From Sipunculus nudus (Eukaryota; Annelida; Sipuncula; Golfingiida; Sipunculidae), in contig CM049315.1 in the NCBI GenBank assembly GCA_026874595.1, positions 59,082,889-59,146,888 on the forward strand: 64,000 nucleotides of DNA. Reading direction: 5' to 3'. The notes beneath the pieces are model-generated. The model searched no databases, was not told the origin of the DNA, and saw only the letters and a program-made list of their open reading frames with translations. A program made the position numbers and the translations under genes. This document shows, piece by piece, positions 52,776-64,000 of the stretch; the stretch's first letter is position 1; the number at the start of each line of letters is the position of its first letter.

Positions 52776-52973
52776 TTTAATGAGTAGTCCTTCAGAAGAA
52801 CGCCAGATTTAATGACAGAAACAGAGTCGGGGGTGCATGGCTAATTAAATCAGGGTACGTGATGCACTTTGATCGCTCGTGAGTGGTCAGCTTGAAATCT
52901 ACACCCCGGACCCGAATGCCTCGGACCTCCTCTCACCTCGTCAGCTGTCAATCAAAACGTATCGCTGACAGCT
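52776..52973. promoter_or_regulatory. Candidate developmental cis-regulatory module
   Basis: Within 200 bp: TTTAATGA (about 52776), TTTAATGACAG (about 52808), CTAATTAAAT (52841-52850; homeodomain), CTTTGATC (52867-52874; exact TCF/LEF form), CTGTCAATCA (52945-52954), which reads TGATTGACAG on the minus strand, the composite PBX-MEIS/PREP decamer, and TGACAGCT (52966-52973; MEIS). All are short motifs, but their mix and density in a GC-richer island are unusual for the region. Function is inference. Confidence 0.4.
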
Positions 52974-55746
52974 ACTAACAATGAAGTACTGCTATACAGG
53001 GCCTCAAGGGGCGCATTTTCTGAATGCAGCAAATGTCTGATAAGCGTGTAGTTCGTGTGTCATAGCATTTCTTCCATGTAAAAATTTCCAAGGATCGAAT
53101 ACAAGATCACCAGCACAGACCCCCCCCCCTCCCGCCGGACATTTATTAAGTTCACGTGACAGTAATCTTCACAGAATCGTATACACAATTAACACAAGTG
53201 GACAGACATTTTAAACAGACAACGAGAAGGTAAGATCACATAACCCTGTCCTCTTTTTTTTTTTGGGGGGGGGGGGCATGCATGCACTTTAATATATGAT
53301 GGAATAATGAATGTACGCACTAATGTATGATCGAAAACTGATTTTTTTTCACATTTAAGAAAAAATTGTTTCAAATGATTCTTGAAATTAATTATAAATT
53401 ATTCCATTATCTTTAAGTATATAAAATTCACGTGTGCTGTCAGAATAAACATGTTTTTCATGTAAAGGTTATATGTGTAGGGTTTTGTAACGTTCCTATA
53501 TCCTAAATCATGGTAGAATGATTTGATTTGGTATGTTGTGTGTGCAAACGGTTTAATTACAAATGATAAAAAGTATTTTTTTTATATGTTTGTGCGACGC
53601 CAGTCGTAAAATTAACTGTCATGCAGTATATGTTCCGTATACAGTGCATATAAGATCTGTATTTGATTAACATTTTGGGCATCTGTTATTCCCTACTGGG
53701 TCTATTGAATTCCCTTGACACCCATTTCGGCGAGCTCTGCAGCTCAAGACGTTGACTGGTAACCTACAATGCCGAATCTGTCTTGTTATCTCGGACTGGG
53801 CCACATTGCGGACCGCAGTCTGATTAACAGTTTGTTCGTATCAATGGCCAGCGCTCCCAGAGGCCGGTTGTGTTTTATATGAAACACATGTCATGGCATC
53901 AGTCTGTGCACAGAACCACTTTGGGTCTTCTGCAGGGGGTGGGGGCTAATTGAGGCTGATAGGAGCAACTGTTTTCTCTGGACGTCACACAAACAACACA
54001 TGGACCGGTCCGTGTAGAGAAACCCACGCTGACCCCCCTAGACTCCTCGCCTGATAACGATGTGATCTGTTACATTTGCTGCTGGGTATTTCCCGCTAAA
54101 CATAATAAAACATGCATTTTTATCATGACTGTTTAGCCTGTAAAATGTTTTCTCAAGGAAATGCATCAACAATATAAGACTACTTTGCTTTAGTTTATTT
54201 AGCGTGAAATTCCGCGCACTTGCCCGTTTGTGCTCAGCTATCATAACAGGAGGCAGACGAAGTCTCAGAATGCCGCATGCAGGGGTATCACAAACATTCC
54301 TCGAACTTTGCGCCTTATTTTATATACAGCTACCTTTAATATCGATTAATTTTGTATATACCTATACCATGTGCAAGCCTGAAATGTTCGTACGAGTCTC
54401 ACTTTACATTCCATCAGGTCATTGATGGACACGTTGTAATACAATCATTTCCATGCATATGGATAAAAAAACTCAGAAACGACCGTTCTGATTAAAGCAT
54501 TCCAGTGCTTTGAAACAGTGCCGAGGATTTGTAAAGATACGCAAAAAGACAGGTCTTGGGTCCAAAATATCTAATTAATAAAAATCAAAGCAAATGAATA
54601 ATTGTCCGCATATCTCATGGATGCAAATTTATCCTGTGTACATTTGAAATTTTCATAAATTTATTGGCCTTGTATTTAAAACTTCCACATAATATGCAGT
54701 GGAATGGGTTTAGTTGGGAAAAATTCAGGAATTAAATAGTTAGAGTGAATAAAGAGTAAAAGGTATCCCTTTGCCCCTCTCACAAATTAAATTCCCCTGG
54801 TCATTATAAACCAATACATATGTGTCTGTCAGTAATGACGAGGTTAATGAGATAACATTTTTCACATGGCCCTTGCGTTTTGAATTAGTGTTTGTGACTG
54901 ACCACGTGAGGTCACCAAGTGGTTTCAAGTGACCACTTGCTGATTCTCGATGACAGCATCAGCGAGGTCGGTCGGGCAGCGTGTCCGGTGTTTTATGAGG
55001 GCTTGTCACATTTTCCGGTGACATACGGGGACCTCTGGCCTGTAACAGTCACGAAATACCAAAGAGGACTCAACGACCGAACAGACCCTGAATCCTTGCT
55101 GGCTGTTGACATAAAAACGCTCATAAAAATCCATGTACGTAATTGCTTTAACACATGATACGCCAAAGCTGATTACGCCCCCAAGGTTGACTGTTATTAT
55201 CAGCGGGTTTATGCCTGCATTGCCCTGTGCTGGTGTTCTTGTATCATGTAAATCCAGTGTCCTGGCCGCCCAAAGGCAATTTTGCATGTTTATAACCAAA
55301 GCTCTCATATCTTTGTCAAATCTAGTATCATGAGCTAGCATTTTGCTCAAAGGTCAAACGGGATGATCATCAGATTACCTCCAGAATAACCACAATGAGC
55401 GTCAGCGGATTGTGTGGCGATGTTTTACTGTTTATGTGTGGAATCTGGTCTGTCAGTGACACAGTCACCCCGGGTCACGGACTCACGGTCAACCGAATTG
55501 AATTCATACATATAAGCATACATATAATTCACACATAAAATGCATTCGAATATACTATTATACCCCTAGAGACTACCGAACGCCACAATCCGAGCCACTG
55601 AGAGGGTGTTGCATTAGTTATTATAACTTGTTGTAAAGTCCATGTAAATAAATAAATAATATTTTATACTATTAGCACACGATCGCGATACATGAGCTCA
55701 ACTGACAGGAAAGAATGAAAAATAAAGTAATAAATAAATTCGGCTA

Positions 55747-55802
55747 TCATATATATAATATATAATATATAATATATAATATATAATATATAATAAATAA
55801 AT

Positions 55803-55857
<55 letters not shown>
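55747..55857. repeat. (TATAA)n-(AT)n compound microsatellite
   Basis: ATATATAATATATAATATATAA-type units (55747-55800; key unit ATATATA) are followed by ATAAATAAATAAA and a pure AT run of about 26 units (55805-55857). Confidence 0.9.
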
Positions 55858-55859
<2 letters not shown>

Positions 55860-56516
55860 CCAGGGCAGTAATCACATTTTCTCCTGTTGAACCCTCTGAG
55901 TACGTGTGATCAAATACATGCGAACTTGTGACGTCACAGTTCCTGTTCTACTGTTACACAGAAGTGGACCAGCTGACTATAACGTGATTACAGTACAATA
56001 GAAATACAACATATAGATGCTTGACCCTTGACCTTTATGATACAAAGATAAACGTATAGATTCACATGTTTCATATGAAGCATTGTAATATATAAAGTTA
56101 CAGGATCAGGCCGCATATTCACCTGACTGTTATATCTATATACAATTATTCATGCATAAACAGTTTGGGGAGGAACAAACCGCATGCAAGGAATCAAATG
56201 CATGAAAGTAAGGTAAGAACAATCATTTATTTTCACCAATATTTGTTTATTCAACAGTCTACCAATACATAAAATGTCAAGAACAGATTTTACAGAGGTT
56301 CTAAATATGTAGGAAGTATCCATTAAAGTTTGGTGCTGACTTTTGTACTCCATTGTTACTATTTTTACAGTGAAAACGTGAGCTCTTACTGAAACAATGA
56401 ACTAGGAATTAAATCCCTACACAGACTGGCTGTTTTGCCTTGCATGGTCCTTCATGTTGAGCACTGGTGACATTGGTGCTCCTTTTATAACCATCAAGAA
56501 TTATCTAAATATAAAA

Positions 56517-56520
<4 letters not shown>

Positions 56521-56573
<53 letters not shown>
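56521..56573. repeat. (TA)n microsatellite
   Basis: A perfect run of about 26 TA units. Confidence 0.95.
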
Positions 56574-56575
<2 letters not shown>

Positions 56576-56787
56576 TGTACAGGAAGTTACAAACATCTAT
56601 GTTATAACTGACGGTGGCACTTAATCTTTGTCGCTCAACTCCTCTGTTGCCATGTCTCAGAAAATCATGTTTTTATTCTTGAAGAGCTGGGAATGATGGC
56701 AAGTGTGTCATGAGAAGACTAATTATCAATATTTACCCCATAAATCTAGAGGATATTATTTCGGAAATTCCGCGAACGGCCTATCGC

Positions 56788-56802
56788 AGCGCCATCTATC
56801 AG
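56788..56802 (-). promoter_or_regulatory. CTCF-like motif
   Basis: AGCGCCATCTATCAG reads CTGATAGATGGCGCT on the minus strand. Its last eleven bases fit the CTCF core TAGATGGCGCT exactly; the first four do not. Confidence 0.3.
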
Positions 56803-58406
56803 GCAGTGGTACATTTTATCCAGCGGATGAGCCTGGTCCATGGGGAAACCGACTTACCGGACCGAAGTCGCTCACTCCGAGCGCAAGAACGCGTTACATG
56901 CTAGAACACATTAATGATTGGACATGTATACACCAAGCTTAAACTTCTTTGCCGAAAGCAACTGGTTCTAAATTATGACATACAATAGATGCATTTGTTT
57001 AATTTTAATTTATCTTAAAATTAAATGATTATATCACAATGCATATTTGCAATAAAAACTTTGACAGATTTTATGAAAAGGCATTACGGATTCAGACTGA
57101 AAAATGTCACAATTACGTGCATCCCAAAGTCAAACTTTTTTCAACCCCATATCAAGCAGACCAAACCCACCCAAATCAAAACCCATATATGTGGGTCTAA
57201 AACATATTTATCTCACACCTTCGTCACATCATCAATTTTCAAAACAAAATACCAGAAAATTATTCCAGTGTGCGCACACACAAACACACACACCAGGCAA
57301 AATGCATTTTGTCTTTTTATTTGGGAGCACTGCTACACACAATCGATGTTGTGGACGTAAAGACATCCTTGGTGATACTGACTATAATGCCATCTGGCGA
57401 AAGGACCATAAACTAATTGGCACGACCGGCAAAAAAATATTGACTGATGATTTGAACTGATTTTTATTTCAGATTCCCTTTCGGCAATATAAGTAGTTGT
57501 AGTAGTAGTAGGAGAATAAGGTAATAATAATAATAATTATTATAATAATAATCAGTGGCAGCGTAATTTGGCAGCCTAGAAATTATAACCGGAATAGGAC
57601 AAATACTTTGGCAAAATGCTGTTCACAACACTGACTGTTTTATAGTTTGAGGATTAGGGGAAGAGAACAACAACTTTGGCAAAGTTCACATTAATTTTTG
57701 TAAGGTTTGATTAGACTGGAAAGAGCAAAGTGCTCAGATTAGCTAGGAGAGATTTTCGTTTATTTTGAAGAAATCCCGTTACAGAAAATATTTTTCCATC
57801 ACGCAGTTTTTGCATGCAGTTTTTCGTTGATAACTGTTAGGTTATGACATTCGAGAAAACGCAGCCCTTTGGCCTAGATATATTCAGTGACCTTAAACGA
57901 TGAAATCGACATCACTGAGCCTAAACAAAATGGGTTGTATGGTCAATGCCAGCTGTGACACTGAAACTAACATGACACAATTTGTTAATTTCAGGTGCCT
58001 GGAAACACCTGCATTGTGTGCACTTATAAATAAGGTCACCTCAGCTAATGACTACGTAACCGTTTTCCGGGCTTCCAGAATGTTATCTGAAGTGTCAAAA
58101 GATGATTATAATACACAATAATATATCGTATTTTTTCGCGAAATATTCATTTAGCTCCATATATAGGTCCATATTGACATTCAGGCTGGAAAAATTGTGA
58201 AATCAGGACTGACATATTTGAAAAAATACCAGAACTTTCGGTGTTAAGGTGTTACCTATTGTTTAATGAAAGTTTAACCTTACTTATGTTTTCAGACTCG
58301 ATATATAAGAATACTAACAATTCCAATATTTATCAATATCTAATAAACAATCAGGTTTAATTAAACATGAGTGGCTGAGACACAATTAAGGGCAAATTAT
58401 CTAATT

Positions 58407-58538
58407 CAGTGGCGTCATGCAATTTTTCTTCCAGGGTGGGGGGGGGGGGGGATGACTTTGTTTATATATATACACACACACATATATACATATATATATA
58501 TATATACCTTTTTCAACATATCTGAGTGACATTCAACC

Positions 58539-58569
<31 letters not shown>

Positions 58570-58863
58570 TATATATATATACTTATTATAATATATATAT
58601 ATATATACTTAATCTTATTTCAAATAATTATAATGATTTAGAAAAGAAGCTATTTTTTAATTCTAAGCAAGGTTTAGATATAACATTTTTTAGTAAATGG
58701 GTCCAAAGTCTTTAATTCTAATTATTAATATAATTCATTTACAATTTTATATTATTATTCTCTGAAAAGTGGGGGGGGGGGGGGGTGATTACATTGACCA
58801 TCCCCCCTTGCCAAAAAGTGTGGGGTATATATACCCCCCATCCCCCCTATGTTGACGCCCCTG
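58407..58863. mobile_element. Non-autonomous hAT-type transposon with perfect 8-bp target duplication
   Basis: The left end CAGTGGCGTCATG and the right end TTGACGCCCCTG are imperfect inverted repeats of the hAT kind, starting CAG-GGCGTCA. The element is flanked on both sides by the identical octamer ATCTAATT (58399-58406 and 58864-58871), the 8-bp target duplication expected of hAT transposition. Inside are poly-G runs at about 58436-58451 and 58771-58786, C runs at about 58801-58847, and (AT)n stretches (58480-58605). It has no coding capacity, so it is a MITE-like derivative. The intact duplication suggests a fairly recent insertion. Confidence 0.88.
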
Positions 58864-58871
58864 ATCTAATT

Positions 58872-61800
58872 AAACATAGATAACTAGATATCTGCATTCT
58901 AATGAATACAAGCCTCCGTCATGTGGGCATTCACTTATTTTACCCTTATTCCCAGGTTCATTCGTGTATATGTTACTATACATTAGTGAAAATTCCTTGA
59001 TGAAGTACCTAAATCCGGGTCATTTAATCGATTATTCCTTGACCCATTCCCGAAATGCCCTGGAAAGTTCATTAGATTGCGTTCATAATTGAGTGACACA
59101 AATAGACACACACAGAAATGAGTTGAACGCATACCCACTTGGTGGAGACAATAACATCACAGTGAGTGCCTAATTTTGCTTACTCATGTGTGGCTGTTGT
59201 TTTACTGACAACTATTCATCTTTGATGTGCACGACGGCTGCAAAAAAAACGATTACTCTGTTATTTTATAAGCTCATTGATAAAAGAAGTATTAAATATT
59301 AGACTTTTATGAACTATGGGTTTGTAAGCATATATGGTCCCCTACTCAGCCTAATAATTACACAACAAAAATGGCCGCCTGAACGATCATCTCTCACTAG
59401 AGGGGGCCATTGTGCTTTGTAAATTAGACTGGCACTCTCCTCCCTACTTTTCCATTCAACCATTAGATTATTGCCTCCACCGGGAGGGAAAGCGTTCATT
59501 CCCGTTCGTTTGTGTTTGTGTGTGTTTGTTCACAGCATAACTCATGAACGGAATCCCATGAAACGATTAGATTTTGGTGTTGGTCCGGGTCATGATCCGG
59601 ATCCAGTCACGTATACGAACGATTGTATAAGGGAATATCGGCCGGATGAGAGAATTCAAATGCTGCTGAAGTATCGAATGCACTAAAGAACCTTGAAATA
59701 TGGGGTAAATAGTGAATGAAAAACACGGACTGCGAGTACCCCACATTAAGGACCGCCCACATGGCGGACACCTACATTCCTGAGAATGCACATTTCAAGT
59801 TTCATTGTTGTATTTTATATATTCTGCACGATCTATATGAACTTTAGATATTTAAGTATGGCCTCATGCAACTGGCAGGTCAGTATAGTGTTTACACCTG
59901 ACCAAAATCGCCTGTTCAACATATGGGGATGTCCATTGAAATTTGGCAATATTAGCGAAATCCGTAGTTCCAAAAATGTTAACTGCAATGAGGGTATGCC
60001 CTAAAAATTACATTCAAATTGCTGATTGGTTCTTGAGTACCATAAATATTCTAAAAAGCAAAAATGCGAGGCTAAGAATATAGAGCCCTAAAATAGGCCG
60101 GCAGCAAGATCCAAAAGAACTCGAAGGTTGCATATATAATATATTTTTTTTTTTATCATGAGGCCTTTCATCTCAAATTCGCCCAAAGTCCCTTATAAAC
60201 TTTTTGTCAATTGGTGTAACAAAATTTCATTGGGCGTGCACCCCACGTGGAACACGTATAGTTATGACACGAACACACCTGCTGCCTGACCCGACGATAA
60301 ACTTGCGATATAAAATGAAGTGACACGTCACCAGATGTGTACGACAATGATTATCCGCATTGTTATTTAGGTTATAACACATATGGATTCTGTCATTTTG
60401 TTATCAGCTATATCATGTTACATATCAATTTCAGTCTCTCTTTACTGACAGTTATATCGCTGAACCGACCCTGTGTAGGAGCATTAATACTTTTTATATG
60501 AGACTAATCGTGTCGATATATAGTAAACCTAAGTTGAATTAAGCTTGTGATAATGACAGTTATTGATATGATATGGTAACTGAACTTTTTAAAAATCGCT
60601 GTGATGCATTTGCATAGTTTATCAGGTGCAATAGCAGGTATTTTTCTCAGGTACTTTTTCGTAAATCATTTTCTTGAAAGAAATAACCGAACAGCTGGAG
60701 CTCAAAATTGGGGGTAAGGTGGGGTGGGTTGGGTGGTTCCAAAATAGATGCCCACCGTGCCTGAGATCCATCCCTTTTTTGCCTGAAGGCTATCAAGGCA
60801 TTCTGTATATAATAGCGGTTAGATCGTATTGGATTCCAATACAGTATACATGTAACAAAAGTACCCGGATTAATAACTTGATCATTATTCAGGCTTTTAA
60901 AAGTTTAAAATTGTGGGCGAGCACTAATGGTATTTTAACAACACGTGTACCTGGTATTTCATGTATTCGCAAGTACAACAATCATGTGTTATCACGTGCT
61001 CGTCACTCAAGTCCCTTTATGACTTAAGTAAGTTATTTTTGTACTCGTTTAAAGTGATTGACAAACAATAGGTTGATTGCGGGCCAGTTTCGCGTGGTTT
61101 TTGAGGTGAACGGCGTCACGGTGGCGTGGTGGCTGGATCGATTTTTACTGTGGCACGCATCTATATACCTCCCTGATAAGGTGTCTGAATGTATGAACGT
61201 TAGACGAGGCTGAACCTATATAACATGACACATTATCTCAAAATGTGTGTGTCAGCAGATATATACGCAGTGCACCGTATTTTCTTACCATAGTTAAATG
61301 AATTTAGGAAATAAGAGAAGCCCGTATCATAGTAAGGGTAAGTTTACTTTTTTTTCGTATATTATTCTAAAAATTAGTAGCAAGCTACATTTACATATGT
61401 ATACAATTTTAGACATAAAATATAGATATTTGATGATAATTTATAATATATTAAAAATATTATATTGATTACATTTAAATTGATATATATTGATTCTCAT
61501 GTTTTTGTCACAGATTATACATTACTTTTGAAAACTGCATGTGCTTCAGTCATTTTATATTGAAATGACTTAAAACTTATTCAAAGGGTTCACTCCAGAC
61601 AACAGCCGTATATGTGTATTGTGAAATCAGTATGAATATGGATGTTTTTATGCGTTGTACCTTGGCATGAAATTCAAAAGTACACATTTCATTTGAACTT
61701 GAAAGCCAGGATGTATGATGAGCTATGGTGATTGCACTGCATATCCTTGTATATGACTGACCTAATATGGGCAGGACCAGGGGAGGAGGTTGGGGGTTTA

Positions 61801-61940
61801 AACCCTCTGCCTTTAAGGCACTTTCACAATTAAAATACAACCAGTTTACGATCGCGTGGAACACTTTTTTAGGGTCGTTACAAAAGCAATTTCTGGGTGT
61901 CTTGCGAGCTGTCGCAGTCATTGCAGAGGGTCTTGTGAAC
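58872..61940. other. Intergenic stretch, no gene seen
   Basis: Apart from the R2 repeat at 59465-59790, no feature is recognised. Short open frames (for example 60674-61027) show no domain or splice support. Confidence 0.5.
59465..59790. repeat. Dispersed repeat family R2, copy 2
   Basis: It has the same landmark order as 43250-43490: GTTTGTGTGTGTTTG, CATAACTCATGAACGGAAT, ATGAAACG, GGTGTTGGTCCGGGTC, ATGATCCGGATCCAG, then a diverged 3' part ending near CCTGAGAATGC, where copy 1 has CCTTTGAATGC. A prefix TTGCCTCCACCGGGAGGG precedes it. Non-coding. Confidence 0.65.
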
Positions 61941-63612
61941 CAGGGCCTATGTGATTGAAATATTCGCAAATTTGCGAATGCGAGGGGATTTGCGGGAGGT
62001 TTGCGAAGGCTCGCATTTTTTTTCGAAGTGTACTGGAAACCTCTCGCACATTTTTCGCAATTTTGCAATTAATCAGCTGTTGCGAACACTGGTAACCCGC
62101 GTTTTATTGACTTTCGCGATACGCCTGTGTCAAACACAGAAGACAGGAATATGTTCAAAAGTGGTCAATGCATAAATTGTTTGATCTATATATATATATA
62201 TATAGGAAAAAAATCCAGAAATCATATCTTGGGCTAAGCCCTGACTTTAGAACTAATCCCTGACGTTAAATTAACATATCACGTTTTTTTTTTCTTAAAG
62301 GATAGGAGGGAGGGAGAAGGGAGGGCCGTTAAGGGGCGTTGGACTTCTTGCTGTGTTTTCCAACGCCGAACCAACGCATCCCTGAATTGCATATTTAATT
62401 GCATTAATCATTTGAATGCCTGGTAAACATCCGCAAAAGATAGTTAAACTTGTTTATTTACACTTTAATAACTGTCATAAAAATCATGCCTCATTGGGAG
62501 AAATTCGCTTTTTATGTGGTATATACTTTGTATGATATTATGCAACCCTCTCAGTTAACACGATGTTAATGCGCACATACTTTGATTGGGCAAATTGTTA
62601 TTGTTATAATTATACATTTTTACACATGCATATGTTCCGATTGTTGCGATATCGGTAAAGTCTTCTTTATATATTGTTACAGGTGCTCTTTTTATTGTGA
62701 CACGGGCGTAACTCGTGTTGTTGTTACATTTTATGTTTAATCCGTACTGGTTGAACTCTCGTTGTCATGTGAGCCTTGGGTTTTCACGCCTGGTCGTGGG
62801 TCACGTGATTGCCCTGGTATGTGGAGGTACGCACAGCGATGTCTTTCTAGATAATTCCTGAAACGCGTGTTGTGCAGAACTTATAGACTGTTCGAGAAGT
62901 GGAAAATTCCCGGCTTGGGATGTGAAGGTATATAAAGGGGCTGTTTTTTAAAACCAGGGGGCAGAGAGCAGAGCAGATTCCAGCGGACGCAGAAGCGTGT
63001 GTCAGAACCTTATCCGACGAATGCGGCAATTATAGAATTTCAAGAACTTTCTCCTGGATTTTATACATTTGGACTTCAGTTTTCTTTCTGTGTTGTTGCA
63101 AGAACTTTCCACTGGACTGTCATTCTCCGAGAGTTTACATTCAAAGGACTTATTGTTGTGACGGTGTTGGTATCGAGGTACTGTACCATTATCTTTCTGT
63201 GTGATTATATTGACTTGTTGCTATAACGCTGTTTTACTGTATAAATGTATTGATTTAGTGTATTGTATTGTTAGGGTTGTTTCAAGAATAAATTAAAGTT
63301 ATCTGTTAACAAAAAACCACCGACTTCTTTATTCATTCCAATAGACATTTCACGCTGCCTAGTATTACAGAATCTGATTTTTTTTATCTCCATTACAAAA
63401 TTTGTGTTCATCACGCATACGTGATCTATTTATAGATTTATAGGCTCTCCGCCGCTGCAAGAGTTTTTTTAAAAGCACAAATTTACAAGAGCCTGCGACC
63501 CTTTAGTGAGTTTGCGGAAGTTTTGATCACATTCAATATCAGTCCGCGAGAGGTTTGCGAAAGGGTTTTGCTCGCAAGTACCCTTGCGAGACCTTTGATC
63601 ACATAGGCCCTG
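61941..63612. mobile_element. Putative DNA transposon remnant bounded by 15-bp inverted repeats
   Basis: CAGGGCCTATGTGAT at 61941-61955 is exactly inverted at 63598-63612 (ATCACATAGGCCCTG). Inside both ends are many TCGCAA/TTGCGA words in both orientations (61964-62060 and 63509-63592), like subterminal repeats of hAT-class elements. Flanking octamers (TTGTGAAC and TATGGGGT) do not match, so no target duplication is seen. The interval may be one old element interrupted by the LTR at 62675-63369, or two related insertions facing each other. Confidence 0.5.
62675..63369 (+). mobile_element. Probable solo LTR of an LTR retrotransposon
   Basis: The segment starts TGTTACAGG and ends CCTAGTATTACA, the TG...CA form of LTR ends. 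In the correct order it has a TATA box (TATATAAAG near 62930), a likely start about 30 bases on, and a poly(A) signal AATAAA (63287-63292) followed by about 75 bases of U5-like sequence. No primer-binding site follows and no polypurine tract precedes, so it is alone. No clear target duplication was found and the boundaries rest on the end motifs. The open frame at 63000-63226 is probably chance. Confidence 0.5.
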
Positions 63613-64000
63613 TATGGGGTGGTCGTAACTGATCGCGTCAGACTTTTGAACATGTTCAAAATCCAGAAACGCTAGCATGCGATACACCCACTCCTATTTG
63701 GTCGCACTGACAGAAGTTCTACTGTTGTACAACATTGCACTTGACGCGTGAGTTCGCTTGACTAAATAATCGCATTTAAACGGTTGGACGTCGTGTAAAA
63801 ACTCGTGCGTGTGCTAGCGATATCTAGAGAGTTGTGCGCTTGGTTGTGTTTGTAATACGACCACACGACAGTTGGCCATCAGTTCGCATCACATCTTGCA
63901 ACGTCGTGCAGCCATTGTCATAAATAAAACTTATCAGAAAGATAGTACACACTTCAATTGACCTAACCTCAGGACTGATGTTGTACAAAATTGTAAATCT
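63613..64000. other. Right edge, no gene seen
   Basis: CG-containing sequence with GCTAGC words (63671, 63815) in opposite contexts (AACGCTAGCATGCGAT, GTGTGCTAGCGATATC), perhaps another repeat. Nothing coding. Confidence 0.35.

Larger units (their letters stand above)
47946..58406. other. Gene-poor stretch with GC-richer islands
   Basis: No coding exon recognised. Islands less AT-rich than the surroundings occur at about 48480-48860, 51040-51620, 52560-53000 and 53740-54060, each with several TAAT, GATA or E-box words. Microsatellites lie at 52098-52141, 55805-55857 and 56521-56573. A 111-codon minus-strand frame at 55006-55341 has no recognisable domain. Confidence 0.45.

Noticed and set aside
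55006-55341. Minus-strand frame of about 111 codons from ATG
   Set aside because: No domain, signal or splice context; the opposite strand is also open over part of it.
61577-62068. Minus-strand frame of 163 codons
   Set aside because: It crosses the inverted-repeat boundary at 61941 and the TTGCGA-rich transposon end; no protein family recognised.

Overview
The window looks like eukaryotic, metazoan DNA, most likely from a mollusc (perhaps a bivalve). It is AT-rich, has many long (AT)n and (CT)n microsatellites, has GT-AG introns, and carries dispersed repeats of a kind I remember from molluscan genomes. The species cannot be fixed from sequence alone. Nothing looks bacterial: there are no operons or dense coding, and most open frames are chance frames in non-coding DNA.

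One gene is clear. A minus-strand protocadherin occupies about 15.6-24.2 kb. Its whole signal peptide, seven cadherin repeats, transmembrane helix and proximal tail lie in one 2.7-kb exon (20261-22969). Two small exons (16578-16722 and 15772-16253) supply the rest of the tail. Splice phases agree at both junctions (phase 0, then phase 1), giving a predicted protein of about 1111 residues. The tail has a KKVSF motif of the PP1-docking type, a DSGRG block, a TTTSGSYV block and a PDZ-type C-terminus (TVV). A non-coding 5' exon and a nuclear-receptor half-site cluster are proposed near 24.1-24.4 kb.

At the left edge, a 78-bp plus-strand exon (1269-1346) is the last coding exon of an unidentified gene. 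It is followed by a long AT-rich 3' UTR reaching perhaps 3.7 kb, which contains a degenerate 75-bp repeat.

From about 24.5 kb to the right edge I see no convincing coding exon. This gene-poor 40 kb holds microsatellites, a five-copy spaced motif array (33.2-33.5 kb), a 97-bp TA-flanked MITE (44.4 kb), a composite repeat block (46.6-47.9 kb) with a relative at 8.9-9.3 kb, a tRNA-derived SINE-like element (49.6 kb), a candidate homeodomain/TCF/PBX-MEIS regulatory cluster (52.8-53.0 kb), a 457-bp hAT-type element with a perfect 8-bp target duplication (58.4-58.9 kb), and a probable solo LTR lying between 15-bp inverted repeats (61.9-63.6 kb). A long non-coding tract with GC-richer islands beside a neural-type adhesion gene fits a regulatory landscape, but that is inference.
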